From: Amanita rubescens
Lineage: Eukaryota > Basidiomycota > Agaricomycetes > Agaricales > Amanitaceae
Assembly: GCA_015039365.1 (NCBI GenBank)
Contig: WION01000109.1
Span: 62,001 to 126,000 of the forward strand
Direction of reading: 5' to 3'
DNA: 64,000 nt
In this document: piece after piece, positions 53,395-64,000 of the stretch
Layout: each line of letters begins with the position of its first letter
Numbering within the stretch: the first letter of the stretch is position 1
The notes under the pieces: generated by a model
What the model was told of the DNA's origin: nothing
Seen by the model: the letters and a program-made list of their open reading frames with translations, nothing else
Database searches by the model: none
Made by a program: the position numbers and the translations under genes

Positions 53395-54970
53395 ATGAGA
53401 AGGACTGGCAAGAACGGTTATCTATTGTCAACGTCGAATGGATGTAGCGGCTTGGCGGGCGAAGTCTATGTTGCACGGGACCAGAGAGAGGATGGTTGTT
53501 TCCACTAGTTTGTCGTGGCGGTAAATTGCCCAAGTCTGAGCAGGTTAGCAAGATGGGGACCGGAAGTAGACAATTACGCAATTCTGCGATACAAGTGGAT
53601 TATCACAGCTCTCTTCTGTATATACCTAACCTATTTATACATATAAATTTATGTCATGTTTTCAAAGAAGTCAGTAGTTTGTTTTGTTGCAATACCGACA
53701 CGTACGTACACGTTGTATTGTTAGCGAGGGTGTTTTACTGTACAATACACGACAACTTTTATTGCCAAAAAAACGCCGGACACGTCGAGTAACAGGTCAT
53801 ATAGGATGTGTATGTTATTTCTTGCTACCCGTACTACTTATACCTAAGACGCAGGTCCCAGACCGAAGATTTTCCTGCAGGTGAAGTAAAAAATTATTTA
53901 TAACTTTAAAATGTGCTCATTGGTGTAATTGCCGCTTCCACATGCTCATTGAGGGTTACCGGTTTACCTTAGGGTTATGGTACTCTACCCGTCGGGACTG
54001 ATAGGTTCAGGATGCCACGAATATTGATCGCGACGGATGACGTCACGAGGATGGCGATCACTTTCAGATCATCTGATGGTAGATCCATCACGCGATCAGT
54101 GGCAATTATAGTGCAGGATGTAACTGACTCCACGTCTTTTATCCCCTTCGTTCATCGTCCGGCTTCCCCTTTGTGGTGATATGTCTTGGGTAACGGCGGA
54201 GGTGTAATTTGCAGGAATCGGAAAATCCCCATGAACGTCTGAGAAAGAAACAGCGTTATGAAGAATACGAACCAGATTCGCCTCGCGATTGATGAACTCC
54301 TTGATAATCCAAACGAGTTCAGAGATCTTTGCGAAGGCTGGGACGATCAGATGTGTAAGTCCCCTTAATGTCCGCACCTAGGTCGAGGAGCCTTTCATTC
54401 ATAGTAGAAAGCGTAGTAGAAGATGATTTGATAGTACTATACAATACATAGTACAATTCATGACGCCAAAAAGTCATTTAACCACCTCTTCTGCCGCTGT
54501 ACTCATACCCACTCTCGTCTTCCGAATTCTCCATAGACTCTCCCAGTAAGTCATCTAGCCATTCTCTCCAGCTGCCTATCTGATATACATTGCACCGTTT
54601 TTACCTCAGACCATACGCCTGAATTCGCCCTGGTCCTTACATTCGATATTAACGACTATCCTCTTCCACCGCAGCCACCTTCTCGCGGTACTGTGCGGTA
54701 AGTCAACTAATCATTGTGTCGCGCCGCATATCTGATTTCAATAGCACCCTTCTACAACCCATCCACCGCAGCCACCTTCTCGCAGGACTGTCGCGGTAAT
54801 TCAACTAATCATTGTCTAGCACAACAGTTTTCTGCATATACCACATATATAGTATTTTAGATTAACATATTTGCACGTCGCACGCAGCTTTCTATACAGG
54901 GTGTGTGTAACATAGCCTATTACCATCATCTATATTATGACAAGTCAGCATGAAGATCTAATGATAAACG
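53395..54970. other. intergenic, no recognised gene
   Basis: A short direct repeat occurs at 54666 and 54762 (CCACCGCAGCCACCTTCTCG, about 60 bp similar, spacing 96 bp). The segment GGTTAGCAAGATG also occurs twice (53370 and 53542). Frames at 53496-53792 and 54096-54377 have no recognisable content. Confidence 0.45.
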
Positions 54971-54974
54971 GAGT

Positions 54975-55245
54975 CTGGAGACATCAACGCGTGAAGAATG
55001 CGTGGTTCATGCGTGGACAACGAGTGGACAACGAGGGAAGCTGAGCATGTGAATTTTATAATAATGCATTGGTCACGCGTGGACGACAGAAAAATATTTT
55101 GAGTTCGGCGTGATCATTCATGGATAATGAAAGGAAAAAAAAAAGATAAATGTAAGTTAATGCATGATAACTGATGGTCAACGCATTAACCATGCATGAT
55201 CACGCCGTTCACGCATTATCATGCATGATAATGCGTCAACACGCA
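54975..55245. mobile_element. MITE-like inverted-repeat element, copy B
   Basis: Read on the minus strand it carries CATGCATGATAATGCGTGAA then CGGCGTGATCATGC at one end and TCCACGCATGAACCACGCAT at the other. Both match copy A (18081-18341) in order and spacing but with many differences. Borders are approximate. It abuts the 3' end of the transposase gene, so it could also be that transposon's own terminal region. Confidence 0.5.
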
Positions 55246-55255
55246 CGAAGGACAG

Positions 55256-57996
55256 CTATTTTCTTATATGTGTCCATTTTGACGCAACATATGAATCCTG
55301 AAACCTTTTCTCTTGAGATTTGCGAGCTGTAAGAGAATTGCGTGTCAGTGCCCGTGACATGCGATTAAAGGCATCATTCCGATTGTTGCGGAGAACACCG
55401 GCTGTCATTGAGTCCTTGATTTCTGCAGCAACTGTGTTATCGAGGATACGGGCACTGCCAGTTATCAGTACTCTATTTCTCAAATGGTGCTCTCAGAAAT
55501 CCTGGCACACCTTTCAATTGCTTCAACAAGCGACAACTTCGTGCCAGTGTTAGAATTCGTCCAGTGATGCTGGCTTTCACCCATGTTTGTTGTCGCCTGG
55601 GTTATTGTCCAGTCCGCCGGGTTCATTTTTGTACGTAATGGCATAATTGCTGGAAGGATCCAGCGATGGTCAAGTTTATGAGCCCACCACGCTGGCAATT
55701 GTCAAATACTATTAATTTCACATAGCAATACAGTTAATATCGGTATACGGACCTTGAACCTCATCGGGGAGATCCCCGATCCACGTTGAAAATTCACTGA
55801 ACTCCTTCTCTGTCTTGATGTAAGGAAAATCTTGGATTCGCCGGTATTGTTCATCATTGAGCACTGGTCGGAGTTTCTGGATGCCGCTGTGATACAGATC
55901 AAGATGTGTCCAAGAAATGGTCTTTGAAATGAGACAATACCGTTTTACATGCGTGTAGCATGCACGAACAACATATTGAACTAGGATCTCAGGATCTGTT
56001 GTTCTTATTTCACTATAGTCTGGCTCATTGGTGGTGAGGAATGAGTCTCCAAAGCCCTGAACTTGCGCAAGTTCAAGGTCAACATTGAGGGAGAGAAGGT
56101 TTCCGCCACGACTGAACCGTTTGAAGAGTAGGTGCCGATTTGTAATTACATGCGTGAGACGTTGGAATTCATCGAAAAGGGCTTTGTATTGCGTTCTATC
56201 TGCCCTGTTAGTGTATATTCGTCCAATGGTCACAGCTAGACGAGTCAGGTATGAGCAATTGGATACCAGCCTTGCCATGGGCTTATCATCGTACCTCGGT
56301 GAACTGCTGCACACCAGATAACTATTTCACACTCCTGGAACTCTCCAACTGTACGCTTAAATGTCGTGTCAATTTGAATCGTGATGGCCTGATGAACGAG
56401 GCCAAGTAGATATGGATGAAATGTGTAAATCAATAGTCCGTCACTTGGAGTTGTCAGAATATTATGAACGTAGCGCTCATCAACAGGCTTTTTGCGTTTG
56501 CTTCCAAGAATGTTCCATACTCCTGACAAGTAACGATCAATAAAAAAGAGTAACATTTGCAAAGGCGTGAAACATTGTTTACCTGGGATGCCAAATCCAC
56601 ATGGGTATAGCTTCCGTTTCTCCTGACGGATGATATCCTGTTTTAGGCGATTGGACTGCAGAGCAGGACTCGTCAAAGCTGGAGTTTTGCCCTGTAGGAT
56701 CAACCGAGTGCTCGAAGCTATTAAGTTTGCGTGACGAGTCAGCCTGAGAAAATCTGAAAAAATTGTTTATTACCATTCTCTACTGACTGAACCGTGCTCC
56801 CTATCACTCCCACAGCGTCAACGCAACTCCGGTACAGATTCCTGAGGTCTCGAGAGGCTTTGGATGCCGGTAGGACAGGGTGCGAATGAGGGTAATCGTG
56901 GTTCGGTACAATACATGCCATGCGAATTGTTGGGTCCACGGGGACGTAAATGGTTCGTGATGCTGGGCAATTGTGCCGCTTCATGTTAGTTTGGGTCCCA
57001 TTGGCATTGTGCGGAAAGCCTAGTGATTGTGATTAACCGATTTTGTCAAGTAGATCAGTGGAAAGATCGTGACTTACGACATTTCTCAACTTTCCCTCCA
57101 ACATGTGCTGGAATGACTCGGCTGCATTTAGAGGCACCGGAAAAACCATCCAGCTCCTCCCCCGCAAATAAACGAGCTAGCATGTGTTCATCAACGTTAT
57201 CGGGTATTGAATGGTACTGGTGATTGTCCCGAAACGAGCGCGTCCATCCTGAACATGCAATAAAGTATGGCTTGGCCCTCTTCGTCGAATCCTACTCCAG
57301 TGGTTGAGACAATCTCATCAATGAAAAGACCACCATAGTCATACCTTATATGACTTCATGATAGGGTGACCAGTGCATAGCGAACCTGCACTATCGCGCG
57401 CATTGCATTGGCGAGACTGTATGACAAGCCAGAATCTGCAAGGAAGCAGTTAGCTGCAGTACCACTGTAGCGGGAGCAAGACGAGAGTGCGTACGTCAAG
57501 ACCAGCTTCTCAGCACTGTTAGCTTCTTTTGTACGGTCTTGTAACTGAGCTTCAATGATGGATGAGAGTGAGTTGGGGTCAAGTTCATATCGCTCGGCAT
57601 TGAGAAACTTGGGATCTACTTGTTCACAAGCATAGAAGCCAGCACAATCAAGGCGGCTTCTGCGGCATGGGACCGGAACTCCAGTAAAGATGTCAAAGGA
57701 TGGTTTTGAATCCCCGTCACCAGTTCCACCACGCCAAGAGTCTTGATCCTATCCAGACCGCGCTCGAATCAGTCCAGACAGGATGCCAGCAAGATTGTAG
57801 TAAACTCACCTTGTTTTTTATTATAGCGTCTACGGTCAGAAGCTCGTGACCATTTCCTTCATAAATGTTGTATTTGGGGTCGCGTAAATCAATGATGTAT
57901 GCGGTTTTGACACGAGGAACTGGCCAATAGCTTGGCAAGCCAGTGACGTACTCGACGCGATCCACTAAAAGCTGCCGATTTAGTCGGTGAGGCTTG
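55256..57996 (-). pseudogene. multi-exon DDE-type transposase (zinc-finger, MULE-like), 5' end cut by Gypsy-2
   Basis: Read 5' to 3' the exons give: QLLVDRVEYVTGLPSYWPVP (57980-57810); a Cys-rich block CRRSRLDCAGFYACEQVDPK (about 57740-57440); SGWTRSFRDNHQYHSIPDNV and HVGGKVEKC (57250-57075); RHNCPASRTIYVPVDPTIRM (56980-56770); a long exon with KRKKPVDERYVHNILTTPSD; the first catalytic Asp in IDTTFKRTVGEFQECEIVIW (about 56345); YTNRADRTQYKALFDEFQRL; WWAHKLDHRWILPAIM; TTNMGESQHHWTNSNTGTKL; and a basic C-terminus to 55256. This layout is a very abundant agaricomycete family that I know only as hypothetical proteins; the Cys/His module before a DTTF block resembles MULE transposases. Exons seem mostly open, but the start is lost to the LTR at 57997. 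Confidence 0.7.
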
Positions 57997-58512
57997 TTAC
58001 AAACACGGTACGGACTCCTACATTATGATTACATGACACGTCGGACATGCTTACTTTTTCGCATATGCCTACCCCTTCGTCACATCCCCATTATGTTCAT
58101 CAAACGGACTACCTCGTTCCTTTATCGATCCCCATTCCGTTTACCCTATGCCCAACTCCTTGTTCATACGCGTACCATCCCTTATGCCCCTTGCTTTACC
58201 TATACTTGTTATCGCCTTTGTTCTACTTACGATACGGCTGTGTCTCTGTACATGTATATAAACCAATGTACTGTAAACGTCGAACCTTAAGTTCGACTTA
58301 ACTGTCTTTATCAATATCACGCCCCATCTCACCTAAAGAACGTCGTTTCTACTCCGTTCATTATCGCCCTCAAGGATAAGACTCCTTCTAGTCGTCTTAT
58401 CACTTAGCTTATTCGTTCACCTATTGTTTGACTTGTCCGTTGGACTTAGTCTACTTTGTCAAGCGCTTTTAGCGTGGACACATTGTAGGTGGAGATTGAC
58501 GTGATCATAACA
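57997..58512 (+). repeat. Gypsy-2 5' LTR
   Basis: 516 bp. The first 80 bp match the reverse complement of the Gypsy-1 LTR end (ACGGTACGGACTCC, GTCGGACATG). TATATAAA is at 58255-58262, and TTAAGTTCGACTTAA at 58287-58301 is the predicted RNA 5' end, 32 nt downstream. Confidence 0.9.
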
Positions 58513-58529
58513 ATTAAGTCGAACTTATC
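58513..58529 (+). promoter_or_regulatory. Gypsy-2 priming site, complementary to its own RNA 5' end
   Basis: ATTAAGTCGAACTTATC is identical to the Gypsy-1 site. Positions 58514-58527 are the exact reverse complement of 58288-58301 (14 nt). Both elements keep this pairing although their LTRs have diverged elsewhere. Confidence 0.75.
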
Positions 58530-59223
58530 AAAACGATACCCGAGTATTACCTCGTTGGTGAAACACAAGATAACTATCGAACTTCCGGAGAACCGGCCCG
58601 TAGGTTACCGGTCAGCTTGCAAAAATTTCGGATCAACAGAGGACGCCGCCTAATCGCGCTACAAGAGGAACAAGAGGACATTATTATCTAGATCACATTG
58701 CTATCTACAACGACCCTAAGGACCACCTTTGGAAATATTCGAAAGACCACAGTCTCGTACCAACATCAGAGTTTTGGATACCACAGAGAGCCAACAGACC
58801 ACCCAACAACGCATTCTACCATCGATTCAACGACAAATACTATCTTCTAGGATTTGAAGTCGAATTCGACGAAAATACCAAACGTTGGGAGGTCTTTACT
58901 GTCCCCCCCCTATTCCGATCGGAGTCCGATCGGAGTCCGAGGAGTCCTATAGGAGTCACATCGGAATTTATTACAAATAAGATTACATTAACATTACAAA
59001 TTTTTTAACACTACATTTTTCAATCGGACTGGTATCGGATGAATAGGAAGCCTTCCGACGGACTCGAATAGGACATAGGACTCTAATAGGACTATTCCTA
59101 TAGGACTCCGACAATTCTGCGCTTTTTAATGTAGTCTTTGTAGTCTCATTTGTAATACTACCATTTGCCAAGAGTACTGTGTGACCGTGGGAAAATTTGG
59201 AAAAAAAAATGTGAAAAATGCAG

Positions 59224-59610
59224 AAAAATCATGTAATCAGATTAGTGTGTAAATGAACATGCCAAACAATGCCAAACTCAAGTTATTTGCAAAATACTGT
59301 TTTAAACGCTTCATGTTAAAAAATTGAATGGCTGCCAAAAATCTTGAAAAATCTGGAAAAATCATGCGATCAGATTAGTGTGGAAATTAACATGCCAAAC
59401 AATGCCAAACTCAAGATATTTGCAAAATACTGTTTTAAACACTTCATGTTGAAAAATTGAAAGGCTGCTAAAAATCTTGAAAAATCTGGAAAAATCATGT
59501 GATCAAGATGGTGCAAGAATCATGCTCTAGAACAGAGCCAAACCCAAGATATTTGTAATTTATTCTTCAGATATAATGGAGAGAAAATTGATAGGTTGCC
59601 AAAACATCTT
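59224..59610 (+). repeat. three direct sub-terminal repeats, about 133 bp, in the TIR element
   Basis: The phrase AAAAATCATGnnATCA begins at about 59224, 59357 and 59490. Each copy continues GCCAAACTCAAGATATTTGC-like and TTGAAAGGCTGC-like. The third copy is more diverged. Confidence 0.75.
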
Positions 59611-60219
59611 GTGACTTTGTACAAGGGCCCCTGGTTATGTTGATAAGACAATTGAACCACTGGGGGTGTGGGGTCAGAGAAACTTCAAACATATTAGGTA
59701 AAACAATAGAATATCATAGTCTTAGGTTTGAGGCAATTCTGGAACAGAGCATGGACAACCGTAAAGTTATAGTACTAGTAAAGGTGAGACTGACTGATAT
59801 TGGCCTAGGCACTGTACTTAACTTCAAATTACTAATAGTACCTGTGATTGGAGGTAGCTGATAATGATCCATAGTAGGGCACTCAGTGTGGCAGGTCACA
59901 GGTGCCAGATGTCACTGCCACTGTGATTGGAACTTGAAGTTGATACTAGCCTATTACATGTCACTGAGCCACCATTCTGTTACTAATAGTATTGACTCCC
60001 ACATTATGCATGCCTGATTAGTTTTGGAAGTGACAGACCCACTTATGTATCTCTACTTACTCATCATCAAATTATCTATCATTGTCCACACTCTGTTCAA
60101 TTTCTATCATCACTGTTCTCTTAGTATTTGAGTTAACCATTGCTGAGTTAACTTTGCCACCGTATGCTTCTAGTGTGGAAGCTTAGTACATCAGCTAACA
60201 CAGCAAAAGTCTGATCACA

Positions 60220-60440
60220 GACTTGTCTGATGTTATCTGATGCTTAAGTGTCTCTCACTGCTCAGATGGTTAGATAGTCTGAAGACAAGTCAGACAACTT
60301 ATGAAACACTGTCTGTCAGACAGTCAGATAATCTGTGTGTCAGCATCTGTCAGTGCCTATTAGATAGTCAGACAACCAGACAATTAGTGTGTTAGCATCT
60401 GTCAGTGCCTGTCAGATAGTCAGACAGTCAGACAATTATT
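60220..60440 (+). repeat. CAGACAGT/CAGATAGT-rich tandem repeats in the TIR element
   Basis: Short GTCAGACAGTCAGATA-type words are arranged in at least two longer units containing GTTAGCATCTGTCAGTGCCT, about 62 bp apart. Non-coding. Confidence 0.6.
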
Positions 60441-62836
60441 AATATGCTTCTAACAACCACAGCTCACTGTGCCATACCATCCGACCAAATAACCAAGAAC
60501 TCATCTCCACCTGCTTTCACCCCTTGACTTCAATACATACATATGTAATCACAAATCCCTCATATTTACATACCTATGACAAATTGACAATCATAGGTGA
60601 TTGGTGGTGAGTCATTGGTTGTTGCTGGCAACAAACATGTGGGATTGTGGAACTAAAACTAGATCATCACTTCAACTGGCACTCTGCACTGCACCTCCAG
60701 CAGCCACTGCCATGTGCATGTTGCCAATGTCCTTGACCTCAGCAGCTACTCACCACTCAAGTCACATTACTGAAACTGACTTTCACCACTGCCAGCCCTT
60801 TCTAACTGATCACACATACTACATTGACTCATCATCACCAGCCAGACACACCCAAATTGTGTTGGGTTCAACTATGGCTTTGCAGGTGGTCACATGGAGT
60901 GGTGATACATTCCTTTACATTTACCTAGAATTTGGCTCAGATTTGTGTCCTAATTCTTGCATGACCTTGTGTGCATTTTTCAAGATCACACTTGCATCTG
61001 AAAAGTATTTTGCAAATATGTCAAGTTTGCCATTGTTTGGTTTTATAATTCTTATATAACCTGGATCACATGGATTTTCCGCATTTTTTCAGTATTTTTT
61101 TGAATTATTCTGCAAGTTAAAGATACCTAATATAAATAAACATAAATAAACAATACCAAACATGGTTCCCTATTTTTAAGGATTTTGGATTTCTTTTGCA
61201 AGTTAAGATGCCTAATATAAACAAACATAAACAAACAAAGCCAAACATGTTTCCTACCATTTTACCTTTTTTTACATTTTATCAGAAAGTGATCAGAGTC
61301 CTATAGGAGTCCTAGGAGTCTGTCGGAGTCTAATCGGACTGGGGGGGGAGTGTAAAGTACTGAACGTTGGGGAGGATATAACCCAGGCCCTGAATCAGAA
61401 CTCACATACGAATTTGTACCAGACGATTTCTTCAAAGGACCCAAGTGGATAGAAGGAAACCCAGATAACTTGCCCGAAAGCCTACAGCACAGAAGCGCAG
61501 TCTCTACACCGAAAGCAGCAGTCAAAGATACACCAAAAGGTAAAACTTTTGGAGTAAAAAAAAGCGAATCAGGAACCGAATCAAGTGACGAAAACCCCGA
61601 TCAGCAATTCGAAAGTTCCAGTGACCTTTCCGAGTCGGAAGACAAAACTGTTCCAGACTTACTTAGCCCAATCAATTTCAACCCGTTTGAAACAGAACAG
61701 GAGAAACCGAATTCCCCAGGACTTCAATACATAGAAGTCGATCCTAAACCCGATCTTAGTCCAGGACCACCAGTACCACAGAAACCGCCTACACCACCTC
61801 CAGAACCACCAACAGTTACAATGACGACGCCAGCAGTACAACCGATTCCTAGTCTCTTAGGAGAAATCCCTACCTTCACAGGAAAGCGATCTCAAGCACA
61901 GGATTTCATAGATCGAATGGAGCTATTCCTAGATCTTAATCCAGGTCGCATCAACACAGATAGACTTAAAATCGGACTGACGTTATCTATGATAACCGAT
62001 AAAGCTGAGAACTGGAGACGCAATCAAAACGACGATCTTAATGATGCAGCAAAGACGGAAATAACATGGAACGACTGGACAGGATTTAAAACAAGATTCC
62101 TCAATAATTGGCAAGAAATAGATTCACCCGGAAACGCGTACACAGAATTAGTACAGCTTCAGAAACGCAAAGACAAGAAAGGAAAACGAATCTCAATCCC
62201 AAAATACGTTGGTTTATTCAAAGAACTTATAAAGAAAGCTGGAATCACAGGCAGTGCCGCTACCCACATGTTCGGACAAGGACTCGACGCCAACACATAC
62301 AGAGCAGTCGTAATGAGAGACCCTAAAACCTTGGACGAATGGTACGAAGGAGCACTTAGAGCATACAATGCCGAAACACGTATTGGCATTCTAGCAACCA
62401 ACAGAGGAGGAACATCTTCACACAAACCCCCTCGAAACGAATGGGATATGGATCTTGATGCAATAATTCTTGGCGCGTTATCTAAGGATGAACGAACCCG
62501 ACATATCCGCGATGGACTTTGTTTCATATGTCATAAAGCGGACCACATGTCAGGACAATGCCCCATGAGGAAGGATAAAGGATCTTACAAAGGGAAGAAG
62601 AAGTTTAATGGAAAGAAAGGAAAGAAATTCGCACACGGTCGTCATATTCGAGCAACCGAAAGGGATGACGACGACAGTAACTATGAAAACGTCGAAGAGT
62701 CTAGCCAGCATGAACAAGAAGAAGAAGAAGACACTAGCGACAGAACGATACGCGCTATGTTAAAGAAACTCTCTCCAGATCAACGTATCAACCTCCTTAT
62801 CAACGCAGATAAACCGGATTTTTAACAGTGGGACAC

Positions 62837-64000
62837 ATGTCAGTGGATGCTTGTCCCATAACTTCGGATTCAACTCCAAAGGACGATCTTTCGATATCAC
62901 CTGTAATAGTACGTTCTATTTCAAGCAATCGATTATCTATTCCCCTCGAAGTTGAAACCGAAGACAACACTGAATCAATGACCGCACTGGTCGACAGCGG
63001 TGCAGAAGGTTTATTTATTAACTCATCAATCGCGCATAAATGGAGAAGAAAGAAACTCGCAAAACCAATCCGAGTCAAAAACGTTGACGGCACATATAAT
63101 ACGAATGGAGAAATTTCTGACAAGTGTTTGATCACCATCGATATCAATGGAAAGAAGATGACCGAATGGTTCTTGGTCACTTCGCTTGGCGATCAAAACT
63201 TGATACTGGGGCTTCCGTGGCTCGAGAAGCATGACCCAATCATAAGCTGGAGGAATAGAACTCTGGAGTTCCGTAACTCCAAAGAAGACGAATGGAAGGC
63301 ATCAATACGGAGCATCTTGCATCGCCTCGATGAAGAAGCAATGCCTAAATGGGAAGAAGACGTCGTAATTCGGTATTTGTTGTCACACAAAGGACCAGAA
63401 GAGAAGAGTCTACGTTGGAAATCACCATTTGAAGACATAGGAAGATGGACTGAAGAAGATTATGATGAGATCACGATTAATCGCTACTCACCAGCTCAAC
63501 AAATGGAACATAAGTACAACACTGATCAGAAGGAAATCACGCTACCTCCTGAGTATCTCGAATGGAAAGAGATATTTGAAAAACAAGCGTCAGAACGATT
63601 CCCGGACCGCAGATCATGGGATCACGCAATTGAACTTCGCGAAGATTTTACACCAAAGAAAGGGAAGATCTACCCAATATCACCATTACAACAAAATACG
63701 CTTGACGAATGGATCAAAGAACAACTAACTAAAGGATATATACGACCATCCAAATCTCCGCAGGCAGCGCCATTCTTCTATGTCGAAAAGAAGGATAGCA
63801 AAACACTCAGACCCTGCCAAGACTACCGATACTTGAACGAACACACGAAACCAAACTCTTACCCCTTACCACTCATATCCGATCTGATGCTACAACTTAA
63901 AGGATCGCAATACTTTACGAAACTAGACATCAGATGGGGATACAACAATGTTCGTATCAAAGAAGGAGACGAATGGAAAGCCGCATTTATCACGAATAAA
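62837..64000 (+). CDS. Gypsy-2 Pol, partial (protease and RT start)
   Basis: ATG 62837 lies 11 nt after the gag stop, exactly as in Gypsy-1, and the frame is -1 to gag and open upstream across the stop. It reads MSVDACPITSDS, protease LVDSGAEGLFINSSIAHKW (normal DSG), GLPWLEKHDP, then the RT region up to YPLPLISDLM and YFTKLDIRWGYNNV at the window edge. No stop or frameshift is seen in the visible 388 codons. RNase H, integrase and chromodomain are expected to the right. Confidence 0.9.
   Translation, partial: MSVDACPITSDSTPKDDLSISPVIVRSISSNRLSIPLEVETEDNTESMTALVDSGAEGLFINSSIAHKWRRKKLAKPIRVKNVDGTYNTNGEISDKCLITIDINGKKMTEWFLVTSLGDQNLILGLPWLEKHDPIISWRNRTLEFRNSKEDEWKASIRSILHRLDEEAMPKWEEDVVIRYLLSHKGPEEKSLRWKSPFEDIGRWTEEDYDEITINRYSPAQQMEHKYNTDQKEITLPPEYLEWKEIFEKQASERFPDRRSWDHAIELREDFTPKKGKIYPISPLQQNTLDEWIKEQLTKGYIRPSKSPQAAPFFYVEKKDSKTLRPCQDYRYLNEHTKPNSYPLPLISDLMLQLKGSQYFTKLDIRWGYNNVRIKEGDEWKAAFITNK

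Larger units (their letters stand above)
58902..61357. mobile_element. non-autonomous TIR DNA transposon nested in Gypsy-2 gag
   Basis: 2,456 bp, flanked by TACTG at 58897-58901 and 61358-61362. The left end is T followed by eight C then TATTCCGATCGGAGTCC. The right end, read inward, is CTTTACACT then eight C then AGTCCGATTAGACTCC. Both arms are rich in GGAGTCC and CCTATAGGA words. The sub-terminal arms (about 59190-59335 and 60990-61110) are inverted copies (TATTTTGCAAATA, TTGCCATTGTTTGG). No transposase frame is present; a plus-strand frame at 60601-61059 looks random. It is probably mobilised in trans. Confidence 0.8.
58604..62825 (+). pseudogene. Gypsy-2 Gag, split by the 2.46-kb TIR element
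   Basis: The 5' part (58604-58901) reads TPPNRATRG, EFWIPQRANRPPN and YYLLGFEVEFDENTKRW. The 3' part (61363-62825) continues ERWGGYNPGPESE and LPESL, then capsid (LLGEIPTFTGKRSQAQDFID; WNDWTGFKTRFLNNWQEIDS) and the zinc knuckle CFICHKADHMSGQC. Taking out 58902-61362 leaves 587 codons including the stop, against 581 in Gypsy-1 measured from the same TAG. In the interrupted copy the longest remaining frame begins at ATG 61470 (451 aa). As in Gypsy-1 there is no ATG early in the frame. Confidence 0.85.
57997..64000 (+). mobile_element. Gypsy-2 chromovirus-type element, runs off the window
   Basis: The 5' LTR is 57997-58512 (516 bp, TGTTA...TAACA). Gag and the first part of pol follow, interrupted at 58902-61357 by another element. 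LTR ends, priming site, gag-pol junction and protein order match Gypsy-1, but the nucleotide sequence is clearly diverged, so it is a sister family rather than the same copy. The 3' half is outside the window. Confidence 0.9.

Noticed and set aside
18081..55245. The two GATCATGCATGATAATG regions as terminal repeats of one 37-kb element
   Set aside because: Each copy has its own inverted ends and a similar size of about 260-270 bp, and they contain no matching target duplication across the 37 kb. Two separate small elements are simpler.
60601..61059. 152-codon plus-strand frame inside the TIR element
   Set aside because: No recognisable domain; it runs into the inverted sub-terminal arm, and the composition is that of the surrounding AT-rich, repeat-rich DNA.

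Overview
The window looks like an Agaricomycete (mushroom-forming basidiomycete) nuclear chromosome. The evidence is short GT-AG introns of about 45-60 nt in almost every gene, basidiomycete-restricted families (DUF6699, DUF6534-like membrane proteins, a fungal SDR, a transposon-type integrase, an Spt5-like KOW protein) and dense LTR retrotransposons. No bacterial features are present. All calls come from reading the sequence and recalling families; nothing was searched.

Bases 1-21,480 are a gene-poor host region. It holds a DUF6534-like gene, a frameshifted short-chain dehydrogenase, and five dispersed DUF6699 paralogues, all on the minus strand between 4.7 and 16.4 kb. Beyond these lie a 5'-truncated coiled-coil gene, a small inverted-repeat element (MITE-like), a deleted Copia relic, and several tandem repeats.

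Bases 21,484-31,545 are an intact 10.05-kb Copia element (minus strand). Its 635-bp LTRs are identical by eye and its target duplication is CCAAT. It encodes a 1,901-aa Gag-Pol and, unusually, an unrelated 438-aa ORF upstream of gag. Its primer-binding site is complementary to the anticodon half of initiator tRNA.

Bases 32,200-45,095 hold old-transposon or domesticated-type genes. They are a Cys/His-rich multi-exon gene with a possible HECT-like end, a DDE integrase gene whose N-terminal exon has been tandemly amplified, a divergently transcribed partner gene, a 5' fragment of a second integrase type, and an Spt5-like KOW gene.

Bases 45,096-53,238 are an intact chromodomain Gypsy element (minus strand) with identical 454-bp LTRs. 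It interrupts the last exon of the KOW gene with a GTCAT duplication. It carries gag, pol and a third ORF in the env position, and looks self-primed: 13 nt beside the 5' LTR pair with the predicted 5' end of its own RNA.

Bases 53,395-64,000 contain a second MITE copy beside a multi-exon DDE transposase gene. The 5' end of that gene is interrupted by a second, diverged Gypsy element (plus strand, running off the window). That element is in turn interrupted in gag by a 2.46-kb non-autonomous terminal-inverted-repeat element. This gives an insertion order: transposase gene, then Gypsy-2, then the TIR element. The most interesting signals are the self-priming layout conserved in two Gypsy copies, the closely coupled ORFs, the gag reading frame that lacks an ATG, and the extra ORFs in both retrotransposon superfamilies.
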